This document shows positions 25,636 through 33,371 of a stretch of DNA of 64,000 bases, piece by piece (the stretch's first letter is position 1; every line of letters starts with the position of its first letter). The DNA is from Bacteroidales bacterium. Its GTDB lineage: Bacteria; Bacteroidota; Bacteroidia; Bacteroidales; Muribaculaceae. The position numbers and the translations under genes are program-made. The notes below the pieces were generated by a model. That model did not search any database. It saw only the letters and a program-made list of their open reading frames with translations, and had not been told where the DNA came from. The stretch spans positions 1 through 64,000 of the forward strand of contig CAAGJW010000012.1 in NCBI GenBank assembly GCA_900770215.1. The letters run 5' to 3'.

Positions 25636-26253
25636 ATGATTAAGAAGACACTAAGCTACGTGGTTCTGCTGGCCGTCGCTGTACTGGCCACAGCCTCGCC
25701 CGCTGCGGGCCAGCTGCGCTTCGGCGTGAAAGCCGGCATGGGCATCAACGACATGAAATTCAACAAGGATGTGCTCGACAACAAGAACTATCTGGGCTGG
25801 ACTGCCGGCGTGACCGCCGAGCTGCAGGTGCCCGTGATAGGACTTGCCTTTGACGGCGCTGTGCAATACACGCACCGCACCAGCGAGCTCTACACCGACG
25901 ACCCCAACGGTACCAGCTACAAGCGCAACTACATCGAGGTGCCCATCCATGCCAAGTACAAGCTGGGCTTGCCCGTGCTCGAGAAGGTGGCAGTGCCTTT
26001 CTTGTTTGTGGGCCCCAACTTTGCCTTCCTCACCAATTCCAACGACAAGGGCAACTCGTTTAAAGACAAAGACATGGCTCTTTCGCTCGACCTGGGTGCC
26101 GGTGTAGAGCTGGTGCACAAGCTGCAAGTATCGGTCACCTACAGCGCCGGCATGACCAAGGCCTTTGAATATGTGGGCGTCGACCGCGACAAGTATCCCA
26201 AGGTGACGGGCAAGGACAAGTGCTGGACTATTGCAGCTGCCTATTTCTTTTAG
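25636..26253 (+). CDS. small outer-membrane beta-barrel protein (porin family, PF13568-like)
   Basis: A 205-residue protein with a Sec signal peptide (to about ASPAAGQ, residue 26). It is followed by eight or so amphipathic beta-strands opening with LRFGVKAGMGINDMKF, the usual start of this barrel family, and ending in an aromatic strand AAAYFF (C-terminal Phe). The ligand is unknown, and many members are structural. It is followed 116 nt later by a second, diverged barrel with the same organisation and its own -7 box, so the two look like an old duplication. Confidence 0.82.
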   Translation: MIKKTLSYVVLLAVAVLATASPAAGQLRFGVKAGMGINDMKFNKDVLDNKNYLGWTAGVTAELQVPVIGLAFDGAVQYTHRTSELYTDDPNGTSYKRNYIEVPIHAKYKLGLPVLEKVAVPFLFVGPNFAFLTNSNDKGNSFKDKDMALSLDLGAGVELVHKLQVSVTYSAGMTKAFEYVGVDRDKYPKVTGKDKCWTIAAAYFF

Positions 26254-26341
26254 TCCCAACAGGGTGTTTACACGCGCACCGCGAGAGCGTTACGGGAAGT
26301 TAAAGACAAAGCCAACGCTTGCGCGTGTTGATATTTTGTTT

Positions 26342-26349
26342 TAGTTTTG
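26342..26349 (+). promoter_or_regulatory. -7 box of the second barrel gene
   Basis: TAGTTTTG, 20 nt before the ATG at 26370, the same close spacing as for the paralogue upstream. Confidence 0.45.
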
Positions 26350-26369
26350 CAACAAAATCACAGAAAACA

Positions 26370-26999
26370 ATGAAGAAATTAGGCATTGCACTCCTCCTCT
26401 CCACAATCCTGGCTTTGGGCTCAAGCCTGGCCGCCAGCGCCGAGACGCGCTGGGGCCCCACCATAGGCATCAACGACAACGAGATCCACTTCAAGCAAGG
26501 CGACATCTTCAAGAGCGACCGCATGATAGGCGGTCAGGCAGGCGTGACCGGCGAGCTCATGATACCGGGCATAGGCTTCGGTGTCGATGCCTCGATGCTC
26601 TACTCGCTGCGCCAGGGCAAGTTGCACCTGGGCGATAAGAAGGTGTGGGCAAGCCAGGGTGCCGGCAACGAGACTTGCTCGCTGCACTACATCGATGTGC
26701 CGTTCAACCTCAAGTTCAAGTACCACAACTTGAATGGCGTGGAAAACATCATCATGCCCATGGTGTTTGTGGGACCCACCATCTCCTTTCTGGCAGGCCA
26801 CAGCAAGTGTGCCAACCAGTTGAGCTACCAGACGGTGAGCGCAAGCCTGCACTTCGGACTGGGTTTCGAGCTCTTCAACAAGGTGCAAGTCAAGGCTGGC
26901 TACCAGTTCAGCATAGGCAGCTCGCTCAAGACCAAGTTGCTCGACGAGAACGAGGCCAAGAATCGCTCGTGGTTCTGCAATGCCACCTACTTTTTTTGA
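26370..26999 (+). CDS. small outer-membrane beta-barrel protein, second copy
   Basis: The ATG at 26370 gives 209 residues beginning MKKLGIALLLSTILALGSSL, a clear signal peptide. An upstream extension to 26319 is rejected because it would precede the -7 box. The mature protein is beta-rich, with P-T-I-G-I-N-D-N-E-I-H-F near its start, V-F-V-G-P-T-I-S-F-L in the middle and a final strand C-N-A-T-Y-F-F. It parallels the neighbour at 25636 (same I-N-D near the N-terminus, V-F-V-G-P and final Y-F-F), but is clearly diverged and has two extra cysteines. Confidence 0.8.
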   Translation: MKKLGIALLLSTILALGSSLAASAETRWGPTIGINDNEIHFKQGDIFKSDRMIGGQAGVTGELMIPGIGFGVDASMLYSLRQGKLHLGDKKVWASQGAGNETCSLHYIDVPFNLKFKYHNLNGVENIIMPMVFVGPTISFLAGHSKCANQLSYQTVSASLHFGLGFELFNKVQVKAGYQFSIGSSLKTKLLDENEAKNRSWFCNATYFF

Positions 27000-27065
27000 G
27001 TAGAGACGTGCATTTTTTGCACGAAAATAGAAAATAAAATTGCTTGCAAATCATAAAAAAAAGAT

Positions 27066-27147
27066 TAAATTTGCATCAATAACACTCTAACTGAAGTTGA
27101 TTCAATGTGTGGGGTCGTGCGTCGCGATGACGTGTAGCCCCATTTTT
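27066..27147 (+). ncRNA. candidate small RNA between the barrel and acetyltransferase genes
   Basis: A -7 box TAAATTTG (27066-27073) begins a short unit. A hairpin follows, with TGGGG (27110-27114) pairing CCCCA (27138-27142), an inner CGTC/GACG stem, and a run of five U (27143-27147). No ORF fits inside. The predicted transcript would be ~70 nt, ending before a separate promoter for the acetyltransferase. This is inferred from signals only; no known RNA family was recognised. Confidence 0.35.
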
Positions 27148-27193
27148 GTTTGCCCCCGGGTTTTCGGGCAGAGAAATTAAGAGAAAAAAACCT

Positions 27194-27201
27194 TAACTTT
27201 G
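27194..27201 (+). promoter_or_regulatory. -7 box very close to the acetyltransferase start
   Basis: TAACTTTG ends 5 nt before the ATG at 27207, so the transcript would have essentially no leader. Confidence 0.5.
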
Positions 27202-27206
27202 TCCTC

Positions 27207-27779
27207 ATGAAGACACAACTGGAAATTGAAATCGAGAAAATGATGTCGGGGCAGCTCTACGACGCCAACTACAACGCCCAGCTGCTGCCTCTGCTTGAGG
27301 CCACAAGCGAGAAGTGCTGGGAATACAACCACCTGCTGCGTCCCAGCCAGGTTGCTGAGCGCGAGGCACTGCTGCGCAGCCTGCTGGGCAAGACGGGTAA
27401 GCGCTTCAAGATCAACCAGCCGTTCTACTGCGACTATGGGTTCAACATCGAAATAGGCGAAGATTTCTTTGCCAACTTCAATCTCGTGATACTCGACGAG
27501 GCCAAAGTGAAGATAGGCAACCACGTGTATATAGCGCCCAACTGCGGCCTCTACACAGCCGGGCACCCGCTCGACGTAGATAAGCGCAATGCCGGGATGG
27601 AATACTCGCTGCCCATCACCGTGGGCAACAATGTGTGGATGGGAGCAGGCGTGCATGTGATGCCCGGCGTGACGATAGGCGACAACACGGTGATAGGGGC
27701 AGGCAGCATCGTGGTGCACGACATTCCCAGCGGCGTGCTCGCCGTGGGCAATCCCTGCCGGCCGGTGCGCAAAATATAG
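27207..27779 (+). CDS. maa: sugar O-acetyltransferase (maltose acetyltransferase type)
   Basis: Transfers acetyl from acetyl-CoA to a sugar hydroxyl in the cytoplasm. The ATG at 27207 gives 190 residues. A short helical N-terminal Mac domain (MMSGQLYDANYNAQLLPLL) precedes a left-handed beta-helix with hexapeptide turns. It contains Y-T-A-G-H-P-L-D with the catalytic His and the conserved end G-N-N-V-W-M-G-A-G-V...V-I-G-A-G-S-I-V. The very close upstream -7 box argues for this start rather than an upstream in-frame codon at 27150. Substrate specificity cannot be read; family members act on maltose, galactosides or Nod-factor-type sugars. Confidence 0.92.
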   Translation: MKTQLEIEIEKMMSGQLYDANYNAQLLPLLEATSEKCWEYNHLLRPSQVAEREALLRSLLGKTGKRFKINQPFYCDYGFNIEIGEDFFANFNLVILDEAKVKIGNHVYIAPNCGLYTAGHPLDVDKRNAGMEYSLPITVGNNVWMGAGVHVMPGVTIGDNTVIGAGSIVVHDIPSGVLAVGNPCRPVRKI

Positions 27780-27805
27780 ATACAACAGTCAAGAGCAAGG
27801 GCGCC

Positions 27806-28588
27806 TCAGGCCAGCGGCTCGTAGTCGCAATGCTCCTGGTTAAATACCACATGCGGGCTGGAAAACACGCGGTCCATGACCTCGCTGTGCACCATGTCGC
27901 GGGTGGGGCCCGCCAACACCTGGCGGTCGCGGGTGATGAGCCACAGCTGGTCGGTGAGCAGCAGGCTGCGCGAGATGTCGTGGGTTGAGAGCACAACGGC
28001 CTTGCTCTGCTCGTGGGCCAGCCTGGCGAGCAGCTGCATCGTCTCGATGCGGCTGGCAGCATCGAGAAAGGCTGTGGGCTCGTCGAGCACGATGATGGGT
28101 GTGCTCTGAGCCAGCGCACGGGCTATCATGGCCTTCTGGCGCTCGCCGTCGCTCAGCTGGGCCACATAGGCCTGGGCCTTGGCCGTGATGCCAACGCTGG
28201 CTATAGCCTGGGCCACAATTGCACGATCGTCGTCGTCGAGACGACCCAGGAAGCCCGTGTGGGGCTGGCGCCCCAGGCCCACCAGCTCGGTCACCGTGAG
28301 GGCACCAGCCTGAATGCGGTCGGTAGTCACCAGACCTATGAGACGGCTGCGCTCGCGCAGCGAGATGCTGCTCAGGTTGCGCCCGTCCACTTCAATCCAC
28401 CCCGCAAGCGGCCGCGAGGCACAGGTGAGCGCACGCAACAGTGTCGACTTGCCGGCGCCGTTCTGGCCCAGCAAGGCCACCAGCTGGCCCCTCTCGATGC
28501 TCAAGTTGAGCCCCGAGAGCAACGTGGTCACGTGCCTGCCATGCACATAGCCCACGGCAAGATTGTGGGTAGCATACAATGCTGTCAT
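27806..28588 (-). CDS. ABC transporter ATP-binding protein (FecE/BtuD type)
   Basis: A 260-residue cytoplasmic ATPase that drives import with the FecCD-type permease encoded upstream. Walker A GQNGAGKST is at 41-49, signature LSDGE at 145-149, Walker B IIVLDE at 165-170, and the switch His lies in LSTHD. It is the last gene of a three-gene importer (binding lipoprotein, permease, ATPase). The 84-nt gap to the permease is longer than the tight overlap of the first two. The substrate is an iron chelate, heme or corrinoid by family; the sequence does not decide. Confidence 0.95.
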   Translation of the reverse strand: MTALYATHNLAVGYVHGRHVTTLLSGLNLSIERGQLVALLGQNGAGKSTLLRALTCASRPLAGWIEVDGRNLSSISLRERSRLIGLVTTDRIQAGALTVTELVGLGRQPHTGFLGRLDDDDRAIVAQAIASVGITAKAQAYVAQLSDGERQKAMIARALAQSTPIIVLDEPTAFLDAASRIETMQLLARLAHEQSKAVVLSTHDISRSLLLTDQLWLITRDRQVLAGPTRDMVHSEVMDRVFSSPHVVFNQEHCDYEPLA

Positions 28589-28671
28589 AGCTTTCTATCT
28601 TTTTCTATCTCTCTTTCATGTATATGTGCATCGCTCTGCATCGTTGCTGTGCCAGCCGCGCGCGCGTTGCA

Positions 28672-29712
28672 TCAATTGAAATATTGTATCTTGCGACGGT
28701 TGAGCAGGATGTAGATAATGACAGGCACGCCTATGATAGGCGTGATGGCGTTGAGCGGTATCACATGTCCAAAACCAGTGCTAAGCAAGGCACACAGCAA
28801 GGCCGTATCGGCCCCAGCCACAATAGTCACAGGCAGAAGCCTGCTGTGATTGCTGGTCGAGAGCATGAGACGTGCCAGGTGGGGCACCACCAGCCCCAGA
28901 AACCCGATGGGACCGCAAAAGGCCGTGACCACAGCCGTGAGCACACCCGTGATGAGCAGCAACTCGATGCGCACGCGATGCGTGTTCACACCCAGGTTTT
29001 GGGCATAACGCGCTCCCAGCAGCATGGCGTTGAGCGGCTTCACCATGAGCATCGATGCGACAAGGGCCGCAAGCACCACCGAGGCATACACAGGCAGCTG
29101 GGCAAGCGTGACACCCGAGAAATTGCCAAATCCCCATGTCACATAGCTGTGCACCCCTTGCTCGCTGGCCAGCGAGTTGAGCAGTGAGATCACGCTCGAG
29201 GCCAGGTAGCTCACCAGGATGCCAATGATGAGCAGCATCGTGTCGCTGTGCACCACTGCCGAGAAGGCGACCAGCAGCGCCAGCACTGCCCCAGCTCCCA
29301 GCAGAGCGCCCACAAGCGTTGCCACATAGCCGCCTGCCGTGTCGCCCAGCAGGCCGCCCAGTGTGCCGCCCGTGGCAAGCATCACGATAGCCACGCCCAG
29401 CCCGGCTCCCGTGGAAACGCCCAGGATCGACGGCCCGGCCAGCGGATTGTTGAAAGTGGTCTGCAACAGCAGACCCGACACCGAGAGCGCTGCCCCGGCA
29501 AGTGCCGCTGTGGCAATCGTGGGCACTCTCGACTGCATCACAATCACGTCCCAAGCCTCGTTGCCGCTGCCGTGTCCCGAGAGAATGGCAAGCACAGCGC
29601 CGGCATCGATGTCGACACTGCCCACCAGCAAGCAGGCAGCCACAAGGCCCAGCAGCAGCACGGCAAGGCCGCACAGCGCCAGCACATATCGATGTGAATG
29701 AAGCCTGCGCAT
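28672..29712 (-). CDS. FecCD/BtuC family ABC transporter permease
   Basis: An inner-membrane permease of 346 residues, taking the ATG at 29712 (MRRLHSHRYVLALCG). About ten hydrophobic helices are visible. The family blocks R-V-P-T-I-A-T-A-A-L-A-G-A-A-L-S-V-S-G-L, N-P-L-A-G-P-S-I-L-G and the C-terminal G-F-L-G-L-V-V-P-H-L-A-R are intact. The last contains the cytoplasmic coupling loop. The start codon shares one base with the stop of the binding-protein gene (TGATG), pointing to coupled translation. Confidence 0.95.
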   Translation of the reverse strand: MRRLHSHRYVLALCGLAVLLLGLVAACLLVGSVDIDAGAVLAILSGHGSGNEAWDVIVMQSRVPTIATAALAGAALSVSGLLLQTTFNNPLAGPSILGVSTGAGLGVAIVMLATGGTLGGLLGDTAGGYVATLVGALLGAGAVLALLVAFSAVVHSDTMLLIIGILVSYLASSVISLLNSLASEQGVHSYVTWGFGNFSGVTLAQLPVYASVVLAALVASMLMVKPLNAMLLGARYAQNLGVNTHRVRIELLLITGVLTAVVTAFCGPIGFLGLVVPHLARLMLSTSNHSRLLPVTIVAGADTALLCALLSTGFGHVIPLNAITPIIGVPVIIYILLNRRKIQYFN

Positions 29713-30827
29713 CAGTGGTCGAGATGATGATAATACTCGTGCTTGTAGCCGGGGAAGAGATCGGGGTGCAGCGCTGCAGCCAGCTCTTGCAGCAGCACGT
29801 CGGGGTGGAACGGAATGCGCACAAAGAAGTGGCTCACGCCCGTGTCGCACACCCACACGCGGCGTGTCTTGAATGCCTTGAAATTCTTGTTCAGGTCATA
29901 TTGCGCCTGCAACTGGGCCAGCGTGTTGATACCCGTCCACTTGATAAACCAGAAGTCGGCATTCTGCGCCTTGGCAAGCACCTGGTTGAAGTCGAGCGAA
30001 AGCGACCCCGTGCTCTTGTCGTCGCTCCAGGGATAGGAGCCACCGGCGTCCTTGATGACGCGGGCCATGTAGCTGTTGCCACCCGGCACGCTCCACACGC
30101 CGCTTATCACCATCTCGGTAATCACGCTGGGACGTGACTTGGCTTTTTCGGTGCGTGCCACAATGGCGTCGTAGCGCCCCTTCACCGCCTCATATAGGCT
30201 GTCGCCCCGCTCCTCGCTGCCCAGCAAGGCACCGTAGAAGCGCGCCCACTCGGCACGTCCCAGGGGAGAATACTCAAGATAGTCGGCACACTCAATCAAG
30301 GGGATGCCGAGTTTCTCGACCTGGCCATAGGAGGCGTCTTGATAGGGCGAGAGCAAGATGGCATCGGGCTTCATTGCAATCACGCGCTCGATGCTGGGAG
30401 TGCTGCTGCTGCCGCAGTCGGCAATTGCGCCAGTCTTCACACGGGCCAGCACCTCGGGATCGGTGAAATAGTTCACGTCGCACACTCCCTTCACAGCATC
30501 AAAGCCGCCCAACTCGCGCATCACGCTCGTGTGCACCTCGCTGTAAACGAGGGCTCGCCTTATAGGGGTGCGCACCACGGTGCCTGCGGGCAAATCGCGG
30601 GGCACGACCGAGTCGCGAGGCACAAGCAGATAGGTGTGCAACAACTTGCCGCTGTGCCACGGGTCATTGATTTCTACCTTGAGATAGCCTCTCATTTGCC
30701 TCATGACCAGCAGGCTGGCCTCGTGGTCGTCGTTGTCGCTCACCTGATTGCCACGACCGCACGAGGCAAGCGCCATGACCACCAGCACGACAACCGCCAC
30801 ATGCTGTAAAATTGTGAAGTGTTTCAT
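29712..30827 (-). CDS. ABC transporter substrate-binding lipoprotein (iron chelate/cobalamin type)
   Basis: The ATG at 30827 gives 371 residues with a lipoprotein signal ending LASCGRG (Cys23). Two helical-backbone lobes of the class III binding-protein fold follow: R-A-L-V-Y-S-E-V-H-T near 90, P-D-A-I-L-L-S-P-Y in the first lobe, and V-I-T-E-M-V-I-S-G-V-W-S-V-P-G-G-N-S in the second. The C-terminus is His/Tyr-rich (KHEYYHHLDH), which could touch metal. It captures the ligand in the periplasm for the permease. The promoter lies within the repeat array 10 nt upstream, so the leader must be very short. Confidence 0.92.
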   Translation of the reverse strand: MKHFTILQHVAVVVLVVMALASCGRGNQVSDNDDHEASLLVMRQMRGYLKVEINDPWHSGKLLHTYLLVPRDSVVPRDLPAGTVVRTPIRRALVYSEVHTSVMRELGGFDAVKGVCDVNYFTDPEVLARVKTGAIADCGSSSTPSIERVIAMKPDAILLSPYQDASYGQVEKLGIPLIECADYLEYSPLGRAEWARFYGALLGSEERGDSLYEAVKGRYDAIVARTEKAKSRPSVITEMVISGVWSVPGGNSYMARVIKDAGGSYPWSDDKSTGSLSLDFNQVLAKAQNADFWFIKWTGINTLAQLQAQYDLNKNFKAFKTRRVWVCDTGVSHFFVRIPFHPDVLLQELAAALHPDLFPGYKHEYYHHLDH

Positions 30828-30837
30828 AATCTGCACA

Positions 30838-30868
30838 CAAAATTACTGCAAGTCGAGCGAAATGCAAA
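30838..30868 (-). promoter_or_regulatory. importer promoter embedded in repeat array 2
   Basis: On the minus strand: TTTG (30865-30868), 19 nt, TAATTTTG (30838-30845). The -7 box ends 10 nt before the ATG at 30827. Identical promoter pairs lie in unit 2 and, with one change outside the boxes, in unit 3. Confidence 0.6.
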
Positions 30869-31065
30869 ATCAACAACTTGTTTTTGATTTTGTCATTCCC
30901 GAGACGCAGCGTAATTTATCCAAAATTACTGCAAGTCGAGCGAAATGCAAAATCAAGAACTCGTTTTTGATTTTGTCATTCCCGAGACGCAGCGCAATTT
31001 ATCCAAAATTACAGCAAGTCGAGCGAAATGCAAAATCTCGGGAACTCGTTTTTGATATTGTGACG
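30838..31065. repeat. tandem 83-bp hairpin repeat, array 2 (three units)
   Basis: Unit A 30838-30920 and unit B 30921-31003 abut exactly. Unit C (31004 to ~31065) is truncated and has an altered loop, as the last unit of array 1 does. The units carry the same inverted repeat CAAAATCAA/TTGATTTTG (interrupted in unit C) and the same conserved ends as at 15898. The array fills the whole space between the importer genes and the thioredoxin-fold gene, ending within 7 nt of the latter's stop. Confidence 0.9.
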
Positions 31066-31071
31066 TTGCGG

Positions 31072-31551
31072 CTAAATGCGCTTGAGCATGGCCGCGGTGG
31101 GATTTTTGGCTACAATGCGGCCCTGGGGGTCGATGAGATAAGAGGAGTAGCCCGCCTCTTGATGCCAGGTGGCAAGCAGCGCCTGGCCCTGAATAGTGTT
31201 GCCATAGAACTGCGTGTCGCTGTCGAGGCTGTCGATTTTCACTATCTCGCGGTACACGCCCTCGCTGCTGTCGTAGTTGACCCCGATGTGAGCCAGGCGT
31301 GCATTGCCAGCTGCCACACGGTCGTGCTCGATATTGGCCATGCGCGACTCGGGGTCGACCGAGGACCAGAACGTGACCACGACATATCGACCACGGCAGT
31401 TCTGCAGCTGGGCCGTGACACCGGCCACGTTGCTCACAGCAAAGTTGGGCGCCTGCAGCCCAATCCGGGCATCGGCATCCACACCGCTGCTTGATGAACC
31501 AAATAAAACCAACAAAAACAAACTCACCACAACAAGGAGTGACTTCTTCAT
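31072..31551 (-). CDS. exported thioredoxin-fold protein lacking the CxxC motif
   Basis: The ATG at 31551 gives 159 residues with a signal peptide (MKKSLLVVVSLFLLVLFGSS). The mature part has the TlpA/AhpC-type start I-G-L-Q-A-P-N-F-A-V, the Y-V-V-V-T-F-W-S-S strand, and S-S-Y-L-I-D-P-Q-G-R-I-V-A-K-N-P, typical of thioredoxin-like proteins. Where redox members have F-W-A-x-W-C-x-x-C, this one reads FWSSVDPESR, so it cannot form the usual disulfide and may be a binding or structural protein. The transcript probably starts from 31760-31790, leaving a ~200-nt leader. Confidence 0.82.
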   Translation of the reverse strand: MKKSLLVVVSLFLLVLFGSSSSGVDADARIGLQAPNFAVSNVAGVTAQLQNCRGRYVVVTFWSSVDPESRMANIEHDRVAAGNARLAHIGVNYDSSEGVYREIVKIDSLDSDTQFYGNTIQGQALLATWHQEAGYSSYLIDPQGRIVAKNPTAAMLKRI

Positions 31552-31759
31552 ACTTTTCTGATTTTTACAATCGCTCAGTACTCTGCTCCAAGCAGACTCA
31601 GCGACCTCACTTTTCACAACATGTGCCACAACTCCTATCGCTGTTGCAGCACTTCAATGGTGAGGAAGGTGCAAAGCGTGACAAGTGATAATGACTTAAT
31701 GATTTTGGATTGCAAAATAAATAAATTAATGGGCACCTTCCATTGTGCTTTTACGGGTG

Positions 31760-31790
31760 CAAAGATAGCAAAAGAACTAAAATTGGCAAA
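31760..31790 (-). promoter_or_regulatory. promoter of the thioredoxin-fold gene
   Basis: TTTG (31787-31790), 19 nt, TATCTTTG (31760-31767) on the minus strand, a full consensus match 209 nt before the ATG. Confidence 0.55.
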
Positions 31791-32051
31791 ATCTATCCAA
31801 CTTAAAAATTTATAAATTACTGAAATATAGACTATTGAAATCGCTTAAAATTTCAGTATATTTTAAAATCATATTCGTTTTAACTTAAAATGTTAAACGC
31901 TGCATCACCACAGCGCTCGCGACGGGTTGAGCACCGTCACGGCAGAGCTCAATTTTAACATAACCAGGCTCAGCCGCCAAGTGTTAAAACAGCGAGACGA
32001 CAACACGACAAAAAAGCACGATTTTATGCCTCTCAGGTCAAATTTTATGCC

Positions 32052-32059
32052 TATTTTTG
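32052..32059 (+). promoter_or_regulatory. -7 box of serB
   Basis: TATTTTTG, 30 nt before the ATG at 32090. The -33 region is AT-rich without a clear TTTG. Confidence 0.45.
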
Positions 32060-32089
32060 TAACAAAAGTTCACTTAAAAGGGAAAAACA

Positions 32090-33340
32090 ATGACCGAACA
32101 CACCGATCAAGAAATCATTCTCATCAACATCTCGGGGCACGACAAGCCAGGCGTGACCTCGGCGCTGACCAAGATACTGGGAAAATTTGGGTCGACCATT
32201 CTCGACATAGGGCAAGCCGACATACACCACACCCTCTCGCTGGGCATCATGTTTCTCACCACGAGCAAGCTGAGCGGCGAGATCATGAAAGAGCTCTTCT
32301 TCAAGTCGAGCGAGATGGGCGTAGAGATACACTACACCCCCATCGCCATCGACGAGTACAACGACTGGGTGGCCTTGCAGGGCAAAAACCGCTACATCAT
32401 CACCATGCTGGGCAAGGTGATCACCGCCGAGCAGATCTCGGCCATAAGCGGCATTGTGGCCAAGCAGGGACTCAATATCGACTCGATAAGGCGGCTCACA
32501 GGGCGCCCCTCGCTCGACGCTGCTGCCGAGGACGCCAAGCGCCGCGGCGTGCCTCGGCGCTCTTGCATCGAGTTCTCGGTGCGCGGCACGCCAGCCCACA
32601 AAGAGGCCATGCAGGCCGAATTCATGCGGCTGAGCAACGAACTGGGCTTTGACATCTCGCTGCAGGAAGACAACATGTACCGCCGTTGCCGGCGCCTCAT
32701 ATGCTTCGATATGGACTCTACCTTGATACAGACCGAGTGCATCGACGAGCTGGCCCGGCGTGCCGGCGTGGGCGACAAGGTGAGCGCCATCACAGCCAGT
32801 GCCATGCGGGGAGAAATCGACTTCAAGGAGAGCTTCACCCGGCGCGTGGCCCTGCTCAAGGGGCTCGACGCCAACGTGATGAAAGACATTGCCGAGCAGC
32901 TGCCCATCACCGAGGGTGTAGACCGGCTCATGAGCGCGCTCAAGCGCACGGGCTACAAGATTGCCATTCTGTCGGGCGGATTCACCTACTTTGGCAACTA
33001 CATGAAAACGAAATACGGCATCGACTACGTGTATGCCAACGAACTCGAGATAGGACCCGACGGCCGGCTCACAGGCCGCTATGTGGGCGACATCGTCGAC
33101 GGCCGCCGCAAAGCCGAGCTGCTGCGCTTCCTGGCACAGGCCGAACACGTGAACATCGCCCAGACCATAGCCGTGGGCGACGGGGCCAACGATCTGCCTA
33201 TGCTCAAGACCGCTGGCCTGGGCATCGCCTTCCACGCCAAGCCCAAGGTGAAGGCCAATGCCCAGCAGAGCATCTCCACCATAGGCATCGATGGAGTGCT
33301 CTACTTCCTGGGCTTCAAAGACTCCTACATGAAAGAATAA
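32090..33340 (+). CDS. serB: phosphoserine phosphatase with N-terminal ACT domains
   Basis: Last step of serine biosynthesis, hydrolysing phosphoserine. The 416-residue form has two N-terminal ACT-like domains (~8-85, starting ILINISGHDKPGVTSALT, and ~103-190) that probably sense serine. The HAD phosphatase domain follows, with FDMDSTLIQTE at 206-216 (Asp207 nucleophile, Asp209 acid), S-G-G-F-T-Y-F and G-D-G-A-N-D-L-P-M. The product feeds glyA at 20.6 kb. It is convergent with rmuC, 31 nt apart, and has its own -7 box. Confidence 0.97.
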   Translation: MTEHTDQEIILINISGHDKPGVTSALTKILGKFGSTILDIGQADIHHTLSLGIMFLTTSKLSGEIMKELFFKSSEMGVEIHYTPIAIDEYNDWVALQGKNRYIITMLGKVITAEQISAISGIVAKQGLNIDSIRRLTGRPSLDAAAEDAKRRGVPRRSCIEFSVRGTPAHKEAMQAEFMRLSNELGFDISLQEDNMYRRCRRLICFDMDSTLIQTECIDELARRAGVGDKVSAITASAMRGEIDFKESFTRRVALLKGLDANVMKDIAEQLPITEGVDRLMSALKRTGYKIAILSGGFTYFGNYMKTKYGIDYVYANELEIGPDGRLTGRYVGDIVDGRRKAELLRFLAQAEHVNIAQTIAVGDGANDLPMLKTAGLGIAFHAKPKVKANAQQSISTIGIDGVLYFLGFKDSYMKE

Positions 33341-33371
33341 GCAAGGCATCCACAGGTGAGACGGCAGGCCG

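Larger units (their letters stand above)
31552..32089. other. gene-free divergent region before serB
   Basis: A 538-nt AT-rich spacer between the thioredoxin-fold gene (minus) and serB (plus). It contains the minus promoter at 31760-31790 and the plus -7 box at 32052. A small GACGG/CCGTC hairpin lies near 31920. Short ORFs inside show no family resemblance. Confidence 0.5.

Noticed and set aside
30838..31065. Tandem repeats considered as a CRISPR array
   Set aside because: The 83-nt units abut with no unique spacers, and no cas genes are in the window.
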